Positions 41,347 to 55,700 of a DNA stretch of 64,000 nucleotides are shown here, piece after piece. The notes beneath the pieces are model-generated. The model searched no databases, had not been told where the DNA came from, and saw nothing but the letters and a program-made list of their open reading frames with translations. How positions within the stretch are numbered: the first letter of the stretch is position 1; every line of letters starts with the position of its first letter. Source of the stretch: Candidatus Siliceabacter maunaloa. Lineage in GTDB: Bacteria; Actinomycetota; Thermoleophilia; Solirubrobacterales; Solirubrobacteraceae. Where the stretch lies: contig JANDLV010000006.1 of NCBI GenBank assembly GCA_024330185.1, positions 1 through 64,000 of the forward strand, in the 5' to 3' direction. The position numbers were made by a program, and so were the translations under genes.

Positions 41347-41897
41347 GAGCCCTCGGACAGCTCAGCGAGCAGCGCATGCATCTCCTTGCGGACCTCCCGG
41401 GATGCCTGCGCCGCCTGCGCGGCCACGCAAGGCCTGCCAGCGATCAGGATTGGCCATCTTGCGTCGCGATCGACGAGCACCCTGCCCTCGTTCAGGGCAT
41501 CATGGAGCAGCAACGGCCGCGCGGCGGCCGACTCGATGGAGACGAGATCCACCGGCCGTCCCGCCGCGGACTCCAAGCGCACACGGAGGGCGTCCACACG
41601 GCGACGTTCGGCGTCGGCGAGGGCCAGCAGCAGATCGATGTCGGAGTCGGCGCGCAGCCCACCGCGCGCAGCCGAGCCGATCAGGACCGCGAGCCGGACG
41701 TTGGGTTCGGTACGCAACATTGTGCGCAGGGAGCGGAGCAGCTCCCAATGGGCTCGGAGATAGGCGCGTTCTCCCCGCGCCAGCTCGACCGACCGACGCG
41801 TCGGGCGCTCGCCGTGCAGCAGACCCTCGTTCAGGCCCCGGCGCAACGTCCGCTCGTGCACACTGAGCTCCTGCGCAAGGTCGGCCAGCTCGTTCAT
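41343..41897 (-). CDS. mntA: HTH-MNT nucleotidyltransferase antitoxin
   Basis: 184 residues. N-terminal HTH (VHERTLRRGLNEGLLHGERPT), then a minimal nucleotidyltransferase with GSAARGGLRADSDIDLLLAL: Gly74-Ser75 and the metal pair Asp86/Asp88. MntA antitoxins add AMP to HepT. The upstream fusion of an HTH suits autoregulation. A TATAGG box 15 or so bases before the ATG could be the promoter. Confidence 0.82.
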   Translation of the reverse strand: MNELADLAQELSVHERTLRRGLNEGLLHGERPTRRSVELARGERAYLRAHWELLRSLRTMLRTEPNVRLAVLIGSAARGGLRADSDIDLLLALADAERRRVDALRVRLESAAGRPVDLVSIESAAARPLLLHDALNEGRVLVDRDARWPILIAGRPCVAAQAAQASREVRKEMHALLAELSEGS

Positions 41898-42003
41898 GTG
41901 TCCATTATAGGGCCCTCATGCGTCCGTTAGGAGCGGGCCTTTGGAGGCCGAGCCGAGTTGCCGGGTGAGCACCCGCACGTGATCACTCGATCGAGAGAAA
42001 CCC

Positions 42004-42456
42004 TCAGGAGCGGCCGGTCTCGAATATCAGGTGTCCAGAGCCTTCCTGCTCGGCCAGGAAGTCCGCGATCACTTGCGCATGCAACTCATCAGCAGCATCA
42101 GCCGCGAGCAGGTTGGCCGACGACCACTCCAGTAGCGCGCCCAGATCGCGCAACTCCTGAGCGATCTCTTCTCGCGGACGCAACGACTCACCGAGCCAGA
42201 CGCGGAAGACGCAGCGGCCCGCCGGCGCGATCACCCGCACCATGTCGTAGTCGGCATCAGTCTCGACGACATCACCAAGCGCGACATCGTAGAGGAAGAA
42301 CGGGATGCAGCAGACCTCGAACCGCTGATCGCCCGCCTGACGCGCCCAGAGCTGTTCAGAGCGACCCTCCTCAGGAAGCTGCGCCGCGATGATGAAGTTT
42401 GCCCGATCCCGCCACACAGGCTCGGAATGGACCGCTTCGGTGCGCTCCGCCTTCAT
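42004..42456 (-). CDS. DUF4265-like protein
   Basis: 150 residues. RFEVCCIPFFLYDVALGDVVETD is the core strand-turn-strand I associate with DUF4265, followed by VRVIAPAGRCVFRVWLGES and long helices. No catalytic motif. The base composition is visibly less GC-rich than that of the flanking housekeeping genes, and the gene sits beside a toxin-antitoxin pair, which suggests acquired DNA. Function unknown. Confidence 0.6.
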   Translation of the reverse strand: MKAERTEAVHSEPVWRDRANFIIAAQLPEEGRSEQLWARQAGDQRFEVCCIPFFLYDVALGDVVETDADYDMVRVIAPAGRCVFRVWLGESLRPREEIAQELRDLGALLEWSSANLLAADAADELHAQVIADFLAEQEGSGHLIFETGRS

Positions 42457-42562
42457 TGGTCAGCCCGCCACCACGGAAGCGGCCACGGGGCGCGGCATCC
42501 AGGCGGCGGCGCAACCCGCAACCGTTCGTGGGCGGTCATGGCTCGTGGAACGGTAGCCGCTG

Positions 42563-45517
<2,955 letters not shown>

Positions 45518-45525
45518 CCACCGAC

Positions 45526-45550
45526 ACTCTAGGCGACCGAACAGACGTTC
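45526..45550 (-). promoter_or_regulatory. LexA box and -10 box of uvrA
   Basis: CGAACAGACGTTC (45538-45550) matches the actinobacterial/Bacillus LexA consensus CGAAC-N4-GTTC. On the minus strand TAGAGT (45531-45526) follows, eight bases before the uvrA ATG, so LexA would block the -35 region. Confidence 0.8.
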
Positions 45551-45650
45551 CCCACGCGACCGACCGTCCTGTTCTACTGTTCCATGGCAACAGCAGGACA
45601 GGACGCTTGCCGGCGTCCGAAGCCCGGGGCCGCGAGCTGCTGCGTGGCCG

Positions 45651-46487
45651 TCAGCCCTCGACGGAGGCGTAGACCTCGTCGAGGAGCGACCCGCGATCGC
45701 GCAGGTCGAAGTTCTCGGCCAGGTAGCGGTCGGTCTCCTCGCGCGACTGGCCGTTGAGGGCCATGTTCAGCGCGATGAGGCGTGCGCCCTCGACGTCCTC
45801 GTCGGCCTGCTGCGCCGGTGGCGCGGCAGCGGTGGCGATGGCCTCCAGGTCGTCCGTGTCGTCGGTCAGGGCCGTGCCCGCTGGCCGCACCTCGTCGGCC
45901 TCGACGCGCGCGTCGCGCTCCCCGGCCTCCGGCTCGTCGAGCTCGACCACCTCGGGCCCGGGTGCGGGCACGGCGGCGGCGACCTGGGCCTCCTCGGGCT
46001 CGCGGCCGGCGGCAGTGTTGAGCTCGCCCATGTTGCCCTCGAGCAGCGACAGGTCGGCGTTGAGGCGGTTGGCGCCCGTACGCAGGCTCTCGACCAGGGC
46101 ACCCAGCTCGCTCTCCATCGCGTCCACGCGCTGGAGCATCAGTCCAGTGGCCTCGCCGACCTTGCCCACGTCCTGCTGGGCGCGCTCGAGCGCCTCCTGG
46201 CGAGTCTGGTCTGCGGCCTCCTGGGCCTCGCGGCGGATGGTCGCGGCCTCCTGCTCGGCCGCGCGCTCTATCTCCTGAGCGGTGCTCTCGGCGGCCTCGA
46301 CGATGGCTTGCACCTGCACGCTGGCGGCGTGGGCGAGCGACGCGCCGCCGCGCCGCTGCACCTGCCGGCGCAGCGTGTCGGCCTCCTCGGCGACCGCGGC
46401 CAGGTGCGCATCGACGGCCTCGGGCTCGTACCCGCGGCGGCCGATGGGGAAGTCCTTCTTCTCGATGGTCTGGCGGTCGAGGGCCAA
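45651..46487 (-). CDS. DivIVA-motif coiled-coil protein
   Basis: 278 residues from TTG 46487, with GGGAGG nine bases upstream. N-terminal [23 protein letters not shown] is the membrane-curvature DivIVA motif. A coiled coil of about 120 residues follows ([26 protein letters not shown]). Pro/Glu/Ala linker, then a compact C-terminal piece [22 protein letters not shown] and [11 protein letters not shown]. DivIVA relatives organise poles and cell-wall growth; mreB at 61479 may act in the same sphere. The frame upstream of the TTG is not conserved. Confidence 0.8.
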   Translation of the reverse strand: MALDRQTIEKKDFPIGRRGYEPEAVDAHLAAVAEEADTLRRQVQRRGGASLAHAASVQVQAIVEAAESTAQEIERAAEQEAATIRREAQEAADQTRQEALERAQQDVGKVGEATGLMLQRVDAMESELGALVESLRTGANRLNADLSLLEGNMGELNTAAGREPEEAQVAAAVPAPGPEVVELDEPEAGERDARVEADEVRPAGTALTDDTDDLEAIATAAAPPAQQADEDVEGARLIALNMALNGQSREETDRYLAENFDLRDRGSLLDEVYASVEG

Positions 46488-46688
46488 GTGCTCGTTCCTC
46501 CCGGAGGGGCGATCGAAGAGGACCCAATCTATCGAGGCAGTGCCCATCCGTGCGGTGCGCGCTCGACGAGCCCTCGCGCTCCAGGCCGTCCGCGTGGCGG
46601 CGGGTGCCCTCGAAGCGCACGCGGGGGGCCCCCGCCGACGGTGCGGGCGGGGGACGTCACGACGTCGCGCGAAGGGCACACGCCGGGC

Positions 46689-47612
46689 TCACGCCGCGGC
46701 CAGGTGCCCGGCGATCGCCCGGGCGATCGGGAGCCCGGTGTGGTGCTCGTAGTAGGAGAACGCCGGGCTGGGGTTGACCTCGAAGCACCAGGCCCGGCCG
46801 TCGCCGTCCAAGCGCAGGTCGATCCCCGACAGCTCGAGGCCCAGCGCGTCGGTCAGCCTCAGGCAGCGGCTGGCCAGGTCGCCGTCCAGCGCGTAGGGCT
46901 CGAGGACCGCGGGGCTGCCGACCTGGTGCACGGCGTAACGGTAGTCCACGGCGTCGCTGACGATCCGGCAGGCGTGCACCTCGCCGCCGACGCAGTGCAC
47001 CCGCACGTCGAAGCCCTCCACGCGCTCCTGGAACTGGACGGGACACCAGCGGATGCGCTCCAGGCGCCGCAGATCGTCGTCGTGCAGCTCGCGCACGATC
47101 GAGCGCACGCCGCTGATCGACTTGAAGACGACCCGTCCGTGACGCCGGCGGAAGTCCAGCACGGCCTCGGGGTCGTTGGTGACCAGGGTGCGCGGGACGG
47201 CGAGCCCGTGGCGAGCGATGAGCTGGGCCTGGTAGGGCTTGGAGGCGTTCGAGCCCTGAGGGGCGGCGCGGTTGACGACACGGCCGGGCATGACCTCCGT
47301 CCAGCCCGCCAGCGCCGCGTGCAGCGCCCGGCAGCGCGCGCTCCACGGGTCGTCGGCGGGGCGGCCCTCCACGTCCGGCAGGCGCCGGTCGTCCATCAGG
47401 CGGGTGTAGACGCCGCGGACCTCCTCCAGCGTCACCTTCAGTGGGCCGAGACGCAGACGGCCGGTCACGCAGCCGTCGCGGACGGCGCCCTCCAGCCCGT
47501 ACTCCGCCCACCGCCGCTGGTGGAAGACCGCGAACGGGTGGCCGAGTGCCCGCAGCTCCTGCCCCACGAGCGCGAGCGGGCTCTCGGTGGGGATCCCGCA
47601 CAGGAGGATCAC
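46689..47612 (-). CDS. ATP-grasp ligase (RimK-like)
   Basis: 307 residues from GTG 47612, overlapping the upstream stop (GTGA). The first 110 residues form a pre-ATP-grasp fold (ILLCGIPTESPLALVGQELRAL; GRVVNRAAPQGSNASKPYQAQ). The ATP-binding part has GRVVFKSISGVRSIVREL, VQFQERVEGFDVRVHCVGGEV, and GLELSGIDLRLDGDGRAWCFEVNPSPAF with the metal Asp/Glu/Asn. Such ligases join a carboxylate to an amine. It is last in an operon with an I9-like protein, a subtilase and an unknown protein; the likely substrate is a peptide. Confidence 0.85.
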   Translation of the reverse strand: MILLCGIPTESPLALVGQELRALGHPFAVFHQRRWAEYGLEGAVRDGCVTGRLRLGPLKVTLEEVRGVYTRLMDDRRLPDVEGRPADDPWSARCRALHAALAGWTEVMPGRVVNRAAPQGSNASKPYQAQLIARHGLAVPRTLVTNDPEAVLDFRRRHGRVVFKSISGVRSIVRELHDDDLRRLERIRWCPVQFQERVEGFDVRVHCVGGEVHACRIVSDAVDYRYAVHQVGSPAVLEPYALDGDLASRCLRLTDALGLELSGIDLRLDGDGRAWCFEVNPSPAFSYYEHHTGLPIARAIAGHLAAA

Positions 47613-48328
47613 GCCAGCCGCCGGGCGAGGAGGTCGAGCAGCGGGGCTCCCGCGAAACGCAGGTCGGGTAGCGTCGTCGCGGTGGCGAAGCTCAGGTCGC
47701 CGTCCGGACCCCGCGCCAGCCCCACCCCCAGCAGCTCGGCGCCCACGTCGTGGGCCAGGGCGGTGCAGCCCGTCGCCAGCGGCTCGGCCTCGGGCGTGCC
47801 GAACACGGTGCCGCAGGCGACGACGAGCCACGCCGAGGGCGCCTGAGCCCTCTCCTCCAGCGCCGGATAGGGCACCTGCGCCGCGTCGCCCAGCGCCAGC
47901 GGTGCGCAGGGCAGCCCGGCGCGCCCCGCGCGCAGCGCCCACTGCGCCCCGTCCAGCCACAGGCCGCACAGGCTGTAGGGCGTCGGACGGTTGAGCACGG
48001 GTCCGGGCAGCGCGGCCAGCCAGCTCAGCCAGAGGGCGTGCAGCTCCTGGGCGGCGTACTCCCGGTCGTCGGCGGCCACCGGGCCCGACAGCGGCGGCAC
48101 CGCGGTCAGGCGGTTGAGCGTGCCGACCACCTCGCGCGAGTCGATGGTGCGCCCGTCGGCCAGCACGATTCCGGCGCTCGCGCCGTCCGTCCCGACCGCG
48201 TGATGCCAGGTGCGCGCGCGCAGCAGCTCACCGGAGCCGACGGGCTCCAGCGCGACGCCGCGCGCGCGCAGGCCCTCCAGGACCCAGGCGGCGCTGGCGT
48301 CGTCCGGGTCGTGGAGTAGCAGACGCAC
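47609..48328 (-). CDS. unknown protein resembling a pre-ATP-grasp domain
   Basis: 239 residues from GTG, 11 bp after the subtilase stop. No family recognised. By eye residues about 68-150 (EVVGTLNRLT, AADDREYA, LHALWLSWLAALPGPVLNRPTPYS, AGLPCAPLAL) line up with the front half of the ATP-grasp protein downstream (EVRGVYTRLM, ADDPWSA, LHAALAGWTEVMPGRVVNRAAPQG, GLAVPRTLVT). The ATP-binding core is missing. It could be a substrate-binding partner of that ligase. Confidence 0.55.
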   Translation of the reverse strand: MRLLLHDPDDASAAWVLEGLRARGVALEPVGSGELLRARTWHHAVGTDGASAGIVLADGRTIDSREVVGTLNRLTAVPPLSGPVAADDREYAAQELHALWLSWLAALPGPVLNRPTPYSLCGLWLDGAQWALRAGRAGLPCAPLALGDAAQVPYPALEERAQAPSAWLVVACGTVFGTPEAEPLATGCTALAHDVGAELLGVGLARGPDGDLSFATATTLPDLRFAGAPLLDLLARRLA

Positions 48329-48339
48329 CTCGGCGGCGC

Positions 48340-50238
48340 TTACCAGCCGCCTTCCGCGAGCTTCTCGGGCTCCTCCTTGGGCTTGGCGCCCAGGTCGGGC
48401 TCGTCGCCCAGCGCACCGGCGCCCAGGTCGGGGCGCAGCTCGCCGCCGATGAAGTGCATCAGCTCGGAGACCGTCTGCTCCAACGCCTCCATCCGCTCCT
48501 CGACGCCGCCGCCGGGCGCCGCACCGATCCCGCCGCGGCGGAGGTGCTCCTGCTCGAGCACCTCACGGACCTTGTGGTCGCGGAGCTTGTGCTCGAAGAC
48601 GTGCTTGTCGGGCCGCTCCTTGATCTCGATCTTGTCCTTGCCGCGCTCCTTGATCTCGATCTTCTCCTTGATCTCGACCTTGAGGTTCTTGTCGGGGCGC
48701 TCCTTGACCTCGATCTTGTGCTCCTTGAACTCCTTGTGCTCCTTCGGCTCCTTGAGCTCCTTGAACTCCTTGATCGGCTTCGGACGGCCCAGCACCTGGC
48801 GCAGGTTGGGCCGGTTGCCGATGCGCTGGGAGGCCGGGCGACCCGGCGCGTCCTGCTGGGGCGAGCCGGTCGTGCGCAGGGTCTGCCGCGCCGTCGCCGG
48901 GTTGAGCACGGGCTGGCCCTGCGCGCGGCGCACGCCTTGGATGCACCCGAGGGCGCCCACCACGATCGGCGACGCGCTCGAGGTGCCGCTGAACTGGTCC
49001 GTGTACCAGATGCGCTCGTCGGTGCCGCCCTGGAGGTCGCCGTAGGCCGCCGCCGTGACCTCGCGGCCCCAGCCCTGCACGTCCACGCAGGAGCCCCAGT
49101 TGGAGAAGCCCAGCCGGGAGCGGTCCGGACCGTGGTCGCGCCCGTGCGTCCCCGACGGCGGCGCTCCTGCGCCCACGACGACGGCGCCGGAGTCGCGGAT
49201 GGCCCGGTTGAACGGATTGCGCCAGCTCGCGGGGAAGCCGGCCTGGGGCGTGTTGTAGATCGGGTCGTCGAGGTTGCGCGAGCCGTTGCCCGCCGCCTCG
49301 ACCACGATCACTCCCTTGTTGGAGGCGTAGCGCATCGCATCGAACTCCGCCGGCCACCACTCCATGGCGATGAAGCCGTCCTGTCCGGAGCCGCTGGCGC
49401 CTGGGCCGGGGGCGTGCAGCTCGATCAGGATGATGTCGCCGGCGCTCAGGGCGTCGGCCGCCGCCCGGATGGCCGCGGCGGCGCCACCGGTGACGTTGAA
49501 CGAGAAGCCCCGGCAGTGAGCGTCTGGGCAGATGCCCGTGACACCGAAGGGGTTGACGTCCCCGCCGTACTCGCTGACCACCGCGGTGCCGTGGTTGCGC
49601 CAGTTCAGCTCGGTGCGCTGGGTCCCGACCACCCCGCCCTGGTTGACGATCAGGTCCTCGTGGTCGAAGCGCCAGGCGCCCTCGATGTCGATGATGCGCA
49701 CTCCGGCGCCGCGGCCGCCCGGGAGCGTCCACGCGAAGCGCGCGTCGATGCCGGCCGGCGAGGCGTCCAGGTAGATCTGGCGCGCCGTGAAGTCCGGGCT
49801 GATCGGCGGAGCGAGCTCCTCGGCGGGGACCATCTCGTTGAGCCCCTCGAGCTCGACGGCGGGCTGCGGAGCGGGGGCGACGTACGCCCCGACGACCCCG
49901 TCGGTCGCGAGGATCTGCTCCGCCAGGCCCTCCAGGTCATCGGCGGCGCCCTCGACGGTGTAGTAGCGCGACAGGTCAGGCGCCTGCGCGCCGGTCGCCG
50001 CGGACTGCTCGGCGACGGCCTGGCGCACCCGGTCCTCCGAGGGACCGAAGAGGGGCACGAGCCCGGCGCTCGCCGCGTCGAGGGCGCTGGCCAGCGGTGC
50101 GGCGTCGACGGCCGCGGCGTCGACCGTGCCACCGCGGGCGGTGAAGCCCGCCTGCGGGTCGACGATCACCACCAGCCGGGCGTCGGCCTCGAACTCCGAG
50201 GTCTTGCCGGCGGAACGGGAACGGCGCTGCTGAGGCAT
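48340..50238 (-). CDS. signal-less subtilisin-like protease with Lys/Glu-rich tail
   Basis: 632 residues. N-terminal I9-like segment ends DGVVGAYVAPAP (about 85-125). S8 catalytic residues: Asp184 (IIDIEGAW), His216 (WRNHGTAVVSE), Asn318 (EAAGNGS) and Ser420 (FSGTSSASP). No signal peptide: the start MPQQRRSRSAGK is hydrophilic, so it is cytoplasmic or exported another way. Residues about 486-556 are Lys/Glu-rich; a short coiled coil (EERMEALEQTVSELM) and an acidic end AEGGW follow. First large gene of the ATP-grasp operon. Confidence 0.88.
   Translation of the reverse strand: MPQQRRSRSAGKTSEFEADARLVVIVDPQAGFTARGGTVDAAAVDAAPLASALDAASAGLVPLFGPSEDRVRQAVAEQSAATGAQAPDLSRYYTVEGAADDLEGLAEQILATDGVVGAYVAPAPQPAVELEGLNEMVPAEELAPPISPDFTARQIYLDASPAGIDARFAWTLPGGRGAGVRIIDIEGAWRFDHEDLIVNQGGVVGTQRTELNWRNHGTAVVSEYGGDVNPFGVTGICPDAHCRGFSFNVTGGAAAAIRAAADALSAGDIILIELHAPGPGASGSGQDGFIAMEWWPAEFDAMRYASNKGVIVVEAAGNGSRNLDDPIYNTPQAGFPASWRNPFNRAIRDSGAVVVGAGAPPSGTHGRDHGPDRSRLGFSNWGSCVDVQGWGREVTAAAYGDLQGGTDERIWYTDQFSGTSSASPIVVGALGCIQGVRRAQGQPVLNPATARQTLRTTGSPQQDAPGRPASQRIGNRPNLRQVLGRPKPIKEFKELKEPKEHKEFKEHKIEVKERPDKNLKVEIKEKIEIKERGKDKIEIKERPDKHVFEHKLRDHKVREVLEQEHLRRGGIGAAPGGGVEERMEALEQTVSELMHFIGGELRPDLGAGALGDEPDLGAKPKEEPEKLAEGGW
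48571..48783 (-). repeat. Lys/Glu repeat region in the subtilase tail
   Basis: About 71 residues built of KE pairs: first FKELKEPKEHKEFKEHK, then longer IEVKERPDK / IEIKERGKDK / IEIKERPDK units, which repeat about every 20-22 residues. It is encoded by a run of CTCCTTGA-type triplets in which plus-strand repeats are visible. Confidence 0.9.
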
Positions 50239-50302
50239 GGGGACTCCTTCCGTGGAGACGGGGACGAGAACGTCTGGCTGTCGGTGCGCCGGGAAGGGCG
50301 CG

Positions 50303-50539
50303 TCAGGGAAGGCCGGGCGACGGCTGGACGTAGGCGCCCTCGACCTCCTCGAGGCCGGTCAGCCGCTCGCTCACCTCCCGCGCGGTCTGCTCGTCGGGTA
50401 CCTCGACGGTGGAGTAGGTGGCCATCCCGGCGTCCTGCGTGCCGGGATGCACAGGACGCAGACGGAGACCCATCGTCGCCACGACGTCCTGCACCACAGC
50501 AGCGTCAGCCTCGTCCTTGAGCTTGACCATCACGTCCAT
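50303..50539 (-). CDS. small I9-like protein (propeptide or inhibitor in trans)
   Basis: 78 residues, ATG 50539 with GAAGGA in front. It starts MDVMVKLKDEADAAVVQDVV and ends ERLTGLEEVEGAYVQPSP, the ferredoxin-like shape of the I9 prodomain, including the final strand EVEGAYV, and is similar to the N-terminal segment of the subtilase (GVVGAYVAPAP). I9 domains fold and inhibit subtilases. Encoded 64 bp upstream of the protease, it may act as a separate chaperone/inhibitor. Confidence 0.65.
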   Translation of the reverse strand: MDVMVKLKDEADAAVVQDVVATMGLRLRPVHPGTQDAGMATYSTVEVPDEQTAREVSERLTGLEEVEGAYVQPSPGLP

Positions 50540-50578
50540 GCGCGTCCTTCGCTCGACTGTCAGACCGTCAGTGGGGTG

Positions 50579-50609
50579 ACCATAGCATCCCCCGCGACGC
50601 CAATGGCAA
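50579..50609 (-). promoter_or_regulatory. putative promoter of the I9/subtilase/ATP-grasp operon
   Basis: On the minus strand TTGCCA (50609-50604), a 19-base spacer and TATGGT (50584-50579) with TGC just before it (extended -10). The ATG of the I9-like gene is 39 bases downstream and has a ribosome site, so this mRNA has a leader. Confidence 0.4.
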
Positions 50610-50642
50610 ATTCTTCGTGGCTGAACACGCGGGGCAAGACGC

Positions 50643-52694
<2,052 letters not shown>

Positions 52695-52701
52695 GCTGTC
52701 C

Positions 52702-52707
52702 AGTCTA
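52702..52707 (-). promoter_or_regulatory. leaderless -10 box of uvrB (TAGACT)
   Basis: On the minus strand TAGACT ends seven bases before the uvrB GTG at 52694. No Shine-Dalgarno sequence and no CGAAC-N4-GTTC box is seen in the 32-bp gap. Confidence 0.45.
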
Positions 52708-52726
52708 GGCCCAGGTCGTGGGAGGC

Positions 52727-55700
52727 TCAGCCGGGGAGATCGGCCACCTGGAAGGTGTGGATCTCGCCGCGCATGCGCTCGGGCAGGTAGCCGGTGAACG
52801 CGATGACCGAGTGGGTGGTGCCCTCGCGACCTCGCAGCGAGCGCAGCGTGTCCTCGTCGAGCTCCTCGTCCAGGGCCCAGCGCCCGTCCTCGATCTCGAT
52901 CTGGCGCTCGAGGGTCCGCTCCTGGCCACCCCGGGCCCAGCCCAGGCGCAGGCGCACGACGCCGCGCGCGTCGTCGTCGACGGTGCCCTCGGCCACCAGG
53001 CGCCCGTCCTCGGTGATCACGGGGCGCTCGGGCTCCAGGTCGCTGGGATTGTTCGCCGCGCGCAGGCGGACCTCCTGGGGCCGTGTGTCCTCGTTGCCGG
53101 GGTAGCGCATGGTGAGGATGCCGGTGCCCATGCGGGCCTGGTCGGCGCCGATCTCCTGGCGGAAGCGCAGACGGCCGTTCTCCGCGTCGATCGGCTGCTC
53201 GAACCCCGTGTCCTCGCCGGCGGCACGGAACGTGGCGTCGATCTCACCGGAGGCGCGGCGGGTGATCGGCGCCAGCACGTCGAGCTCACGGTCCGCACGG
53301 CGCACCCGCGCGCGGGAGACCTGGAGCTTGGCCGGCCAGCGCGGCAGTCCCTGCGGTGGGCCGGCGCCCGGAGGCGGCCCGGCACCCGGCGGAGAGCCGC
53401 CGGCCCCCGGGGGCGGCCCGGCACCCGGCGGAGAGCCGCCGGCCCCCGGGGGCGGACCGGCACCCGGCGGAGAGCCGGCTCCCGGGGGTGGGCCACCACC
53501 CGGGGAGGGCTGCTCGCCGCCCGGCGGCTCCTCGCCTTCGTCGGGCGTGGTGCCGAGGCCCACGATGATCGAGTCGTGGTCGGAGGCGCGGAACTCGTCC
53601 TCGGCGAAGAGCTCCTCGGCGCCGCTGTAGCCGTAGGCGAAGGCCTCGTCGGCGTTGGTCATCCACGTGTCCGCTCCGGCCACCCGCTCGGCCAGCTCGG
53701 GCGTGACCAGCGCGTGGTCCAGGCGCCCGTGCGCGCCGAAGAAGGTGAACGTGTACCGCTCGGCGACGGGGATCCCGGCCAGCAGGTCGACCAGGCCCGC
53801 CTCACGCAGCACGTCGATCGGGTCTTCCATGCCGTAGGAGTTGAGGTCGCCCAGCACAAGCACGTCGGGGTCGTCCGAGCTCTCCCGCAGCTCGGTGACG
53901 AAGCCCAACAGGGCACGCGCCTGGTCGACGCGGTCGGCGTTGAAGCAGCCCTGGCCGTCCTCCTGGTCCGCGTTGGCGTCGGACTCGGGCGGCTTGTCGG
54001 TGAGGGCTCCGCAGCCCTTGGACTTGAAGTGGTTGCTCAGCACGGTGAACACCTCGTCGCCCGCGCGGAAGGTCTGGGCCAGCGGCTCACGCGCGTTGTC
54101 GAACGCCGGCTCGTCCGTGAGCGACACCGACTCGCCCACCCGCTCGACCATGGCCGGCCGGTAGATCATCGCGTTCTTGATCGCGTCGGTCTCGCCGTAG
54201 GGATCGGGCTCGGGCACAGCCGCCCAGGTGTTCGCGCCGGCGTCCTCGTTGAGCGCGTCGACCAGCGACTGCGTGGCCACGTCGCCGTTGTTCTCGATCT
54301 CCTGCAGCGCGACGACGCCGGCGTCGAGGTTGTTGATCGCGTCGACGATCTTGGCCTCCTGGTCGTCGAACTCCTCCGGGGTCGAGGCGCCGCGGGCCTC
54401 GGGGTTCTCGGGCGTGTCGAGCGTCGTGAAGTAGTTGAGGACGTTGAAGCTGGCCGCGCGCACGTCGCCACCGACCTGCGGGGGTCCGGCGGGCCGCGCG
54501 TTGACCTCGGCGAAGGCCAGCGGCTCGGTGGGCTGCACGCGGTAGTTGCCGAAGCCGAAGGACAGCACGCCGGTGAGGCGCGTAACCGTGTCGCCGCGGC
54601 GAACGGGATCGCCGGGCGCCAGGTAGGGCACCGGCTCGGGGTCCCTGGCGTTGCTCCCGTCGTCGAGCAGCAGCGCACGTCTCGCGTTGTCTGCGGCGAG
54701 GGCCCGGGCCTCGGGACCGGGCTCGACGGCCTCGGTGGGGTTGACCAGCGGGCCGCCGGAGGCCAGCAGGACCTCGCCGAAGCGGTTGGTGTTGAAGGTG
54801 TCGGTGGCGGCCAGGTCACCGGAGACGCGGACGAGCATCCCCTCCAGGCGCTCGCGCTCGCCGCCATCGGAGGGCACGGGCAGCTCGGTGGGCGCCGGCA
54901 GCGCGGCGGCTTCGTCGCATATCGTGAACTCGTCGACCTCGTCGACCTGGGTCAGCCCGAAGAACTCGTCCGCGGTGCCCCGCACGCGGACCGCATCGCC
55001 CTCGTCGAGCGCGGCCGCGTCGGGATCGAAGACGAACAGGCCCTCGGAGGTGGCGGGGTCGCCGTCGCCTTGGGGATCCTGGATGAACACGCCGTCCAGC
55101 CCCGGCTGGAAGTCGCCGACCACGACGCCCCGGGTCTCGACCTCCTGGCCGACCAGCGCGCTCTCGTTCCCGCTGCCCTGGATCTGGGCGATCGGCGTGG
55201 CCCCCTCGGCGTCGCAGACCGGCGGCGGGCCGGGCGGCGGCTCCTCCTCGGCGACGTTGGCACGCCCGAAGGTGTTCTCCAGCGGGCCGGTCCAGACCCC
55301 GTCGATGAGCTGGAGGGACTGGCCTGCGGGCTCGCTCCCCGCCTCCTGCGCGCCGATGTCCTCGAGCAGCATGCCGTCGGCGGGACCGCCGACCGCGGTG
55401 AACGAGCCCTCGTAGGAGAGCTCGTCGACCACCTCGCCGGCCGCGTTGGCGAGCACGATGCCATCCGGTGAGCCGTTCTGGATGCCGTTGGGGGGATATT
55501 CCTGCACGACGAAGCCCGACTCGGGGATCGGCCCGCTCAACGTCTTCGTGTCGTACGAGGCCCCGTTGTTGCCGTTGTAGAGCACGATCTCCCACCCCGT
55601 CAGGTCCGTCCCCGCCGGCCCGGCCAACTCGATCGCCTCGCCCTCGTCGGTCCCCGTGTTGTCGTAGTGGAACTCGTTGATGCGCACCTCGGGCGCCTGG

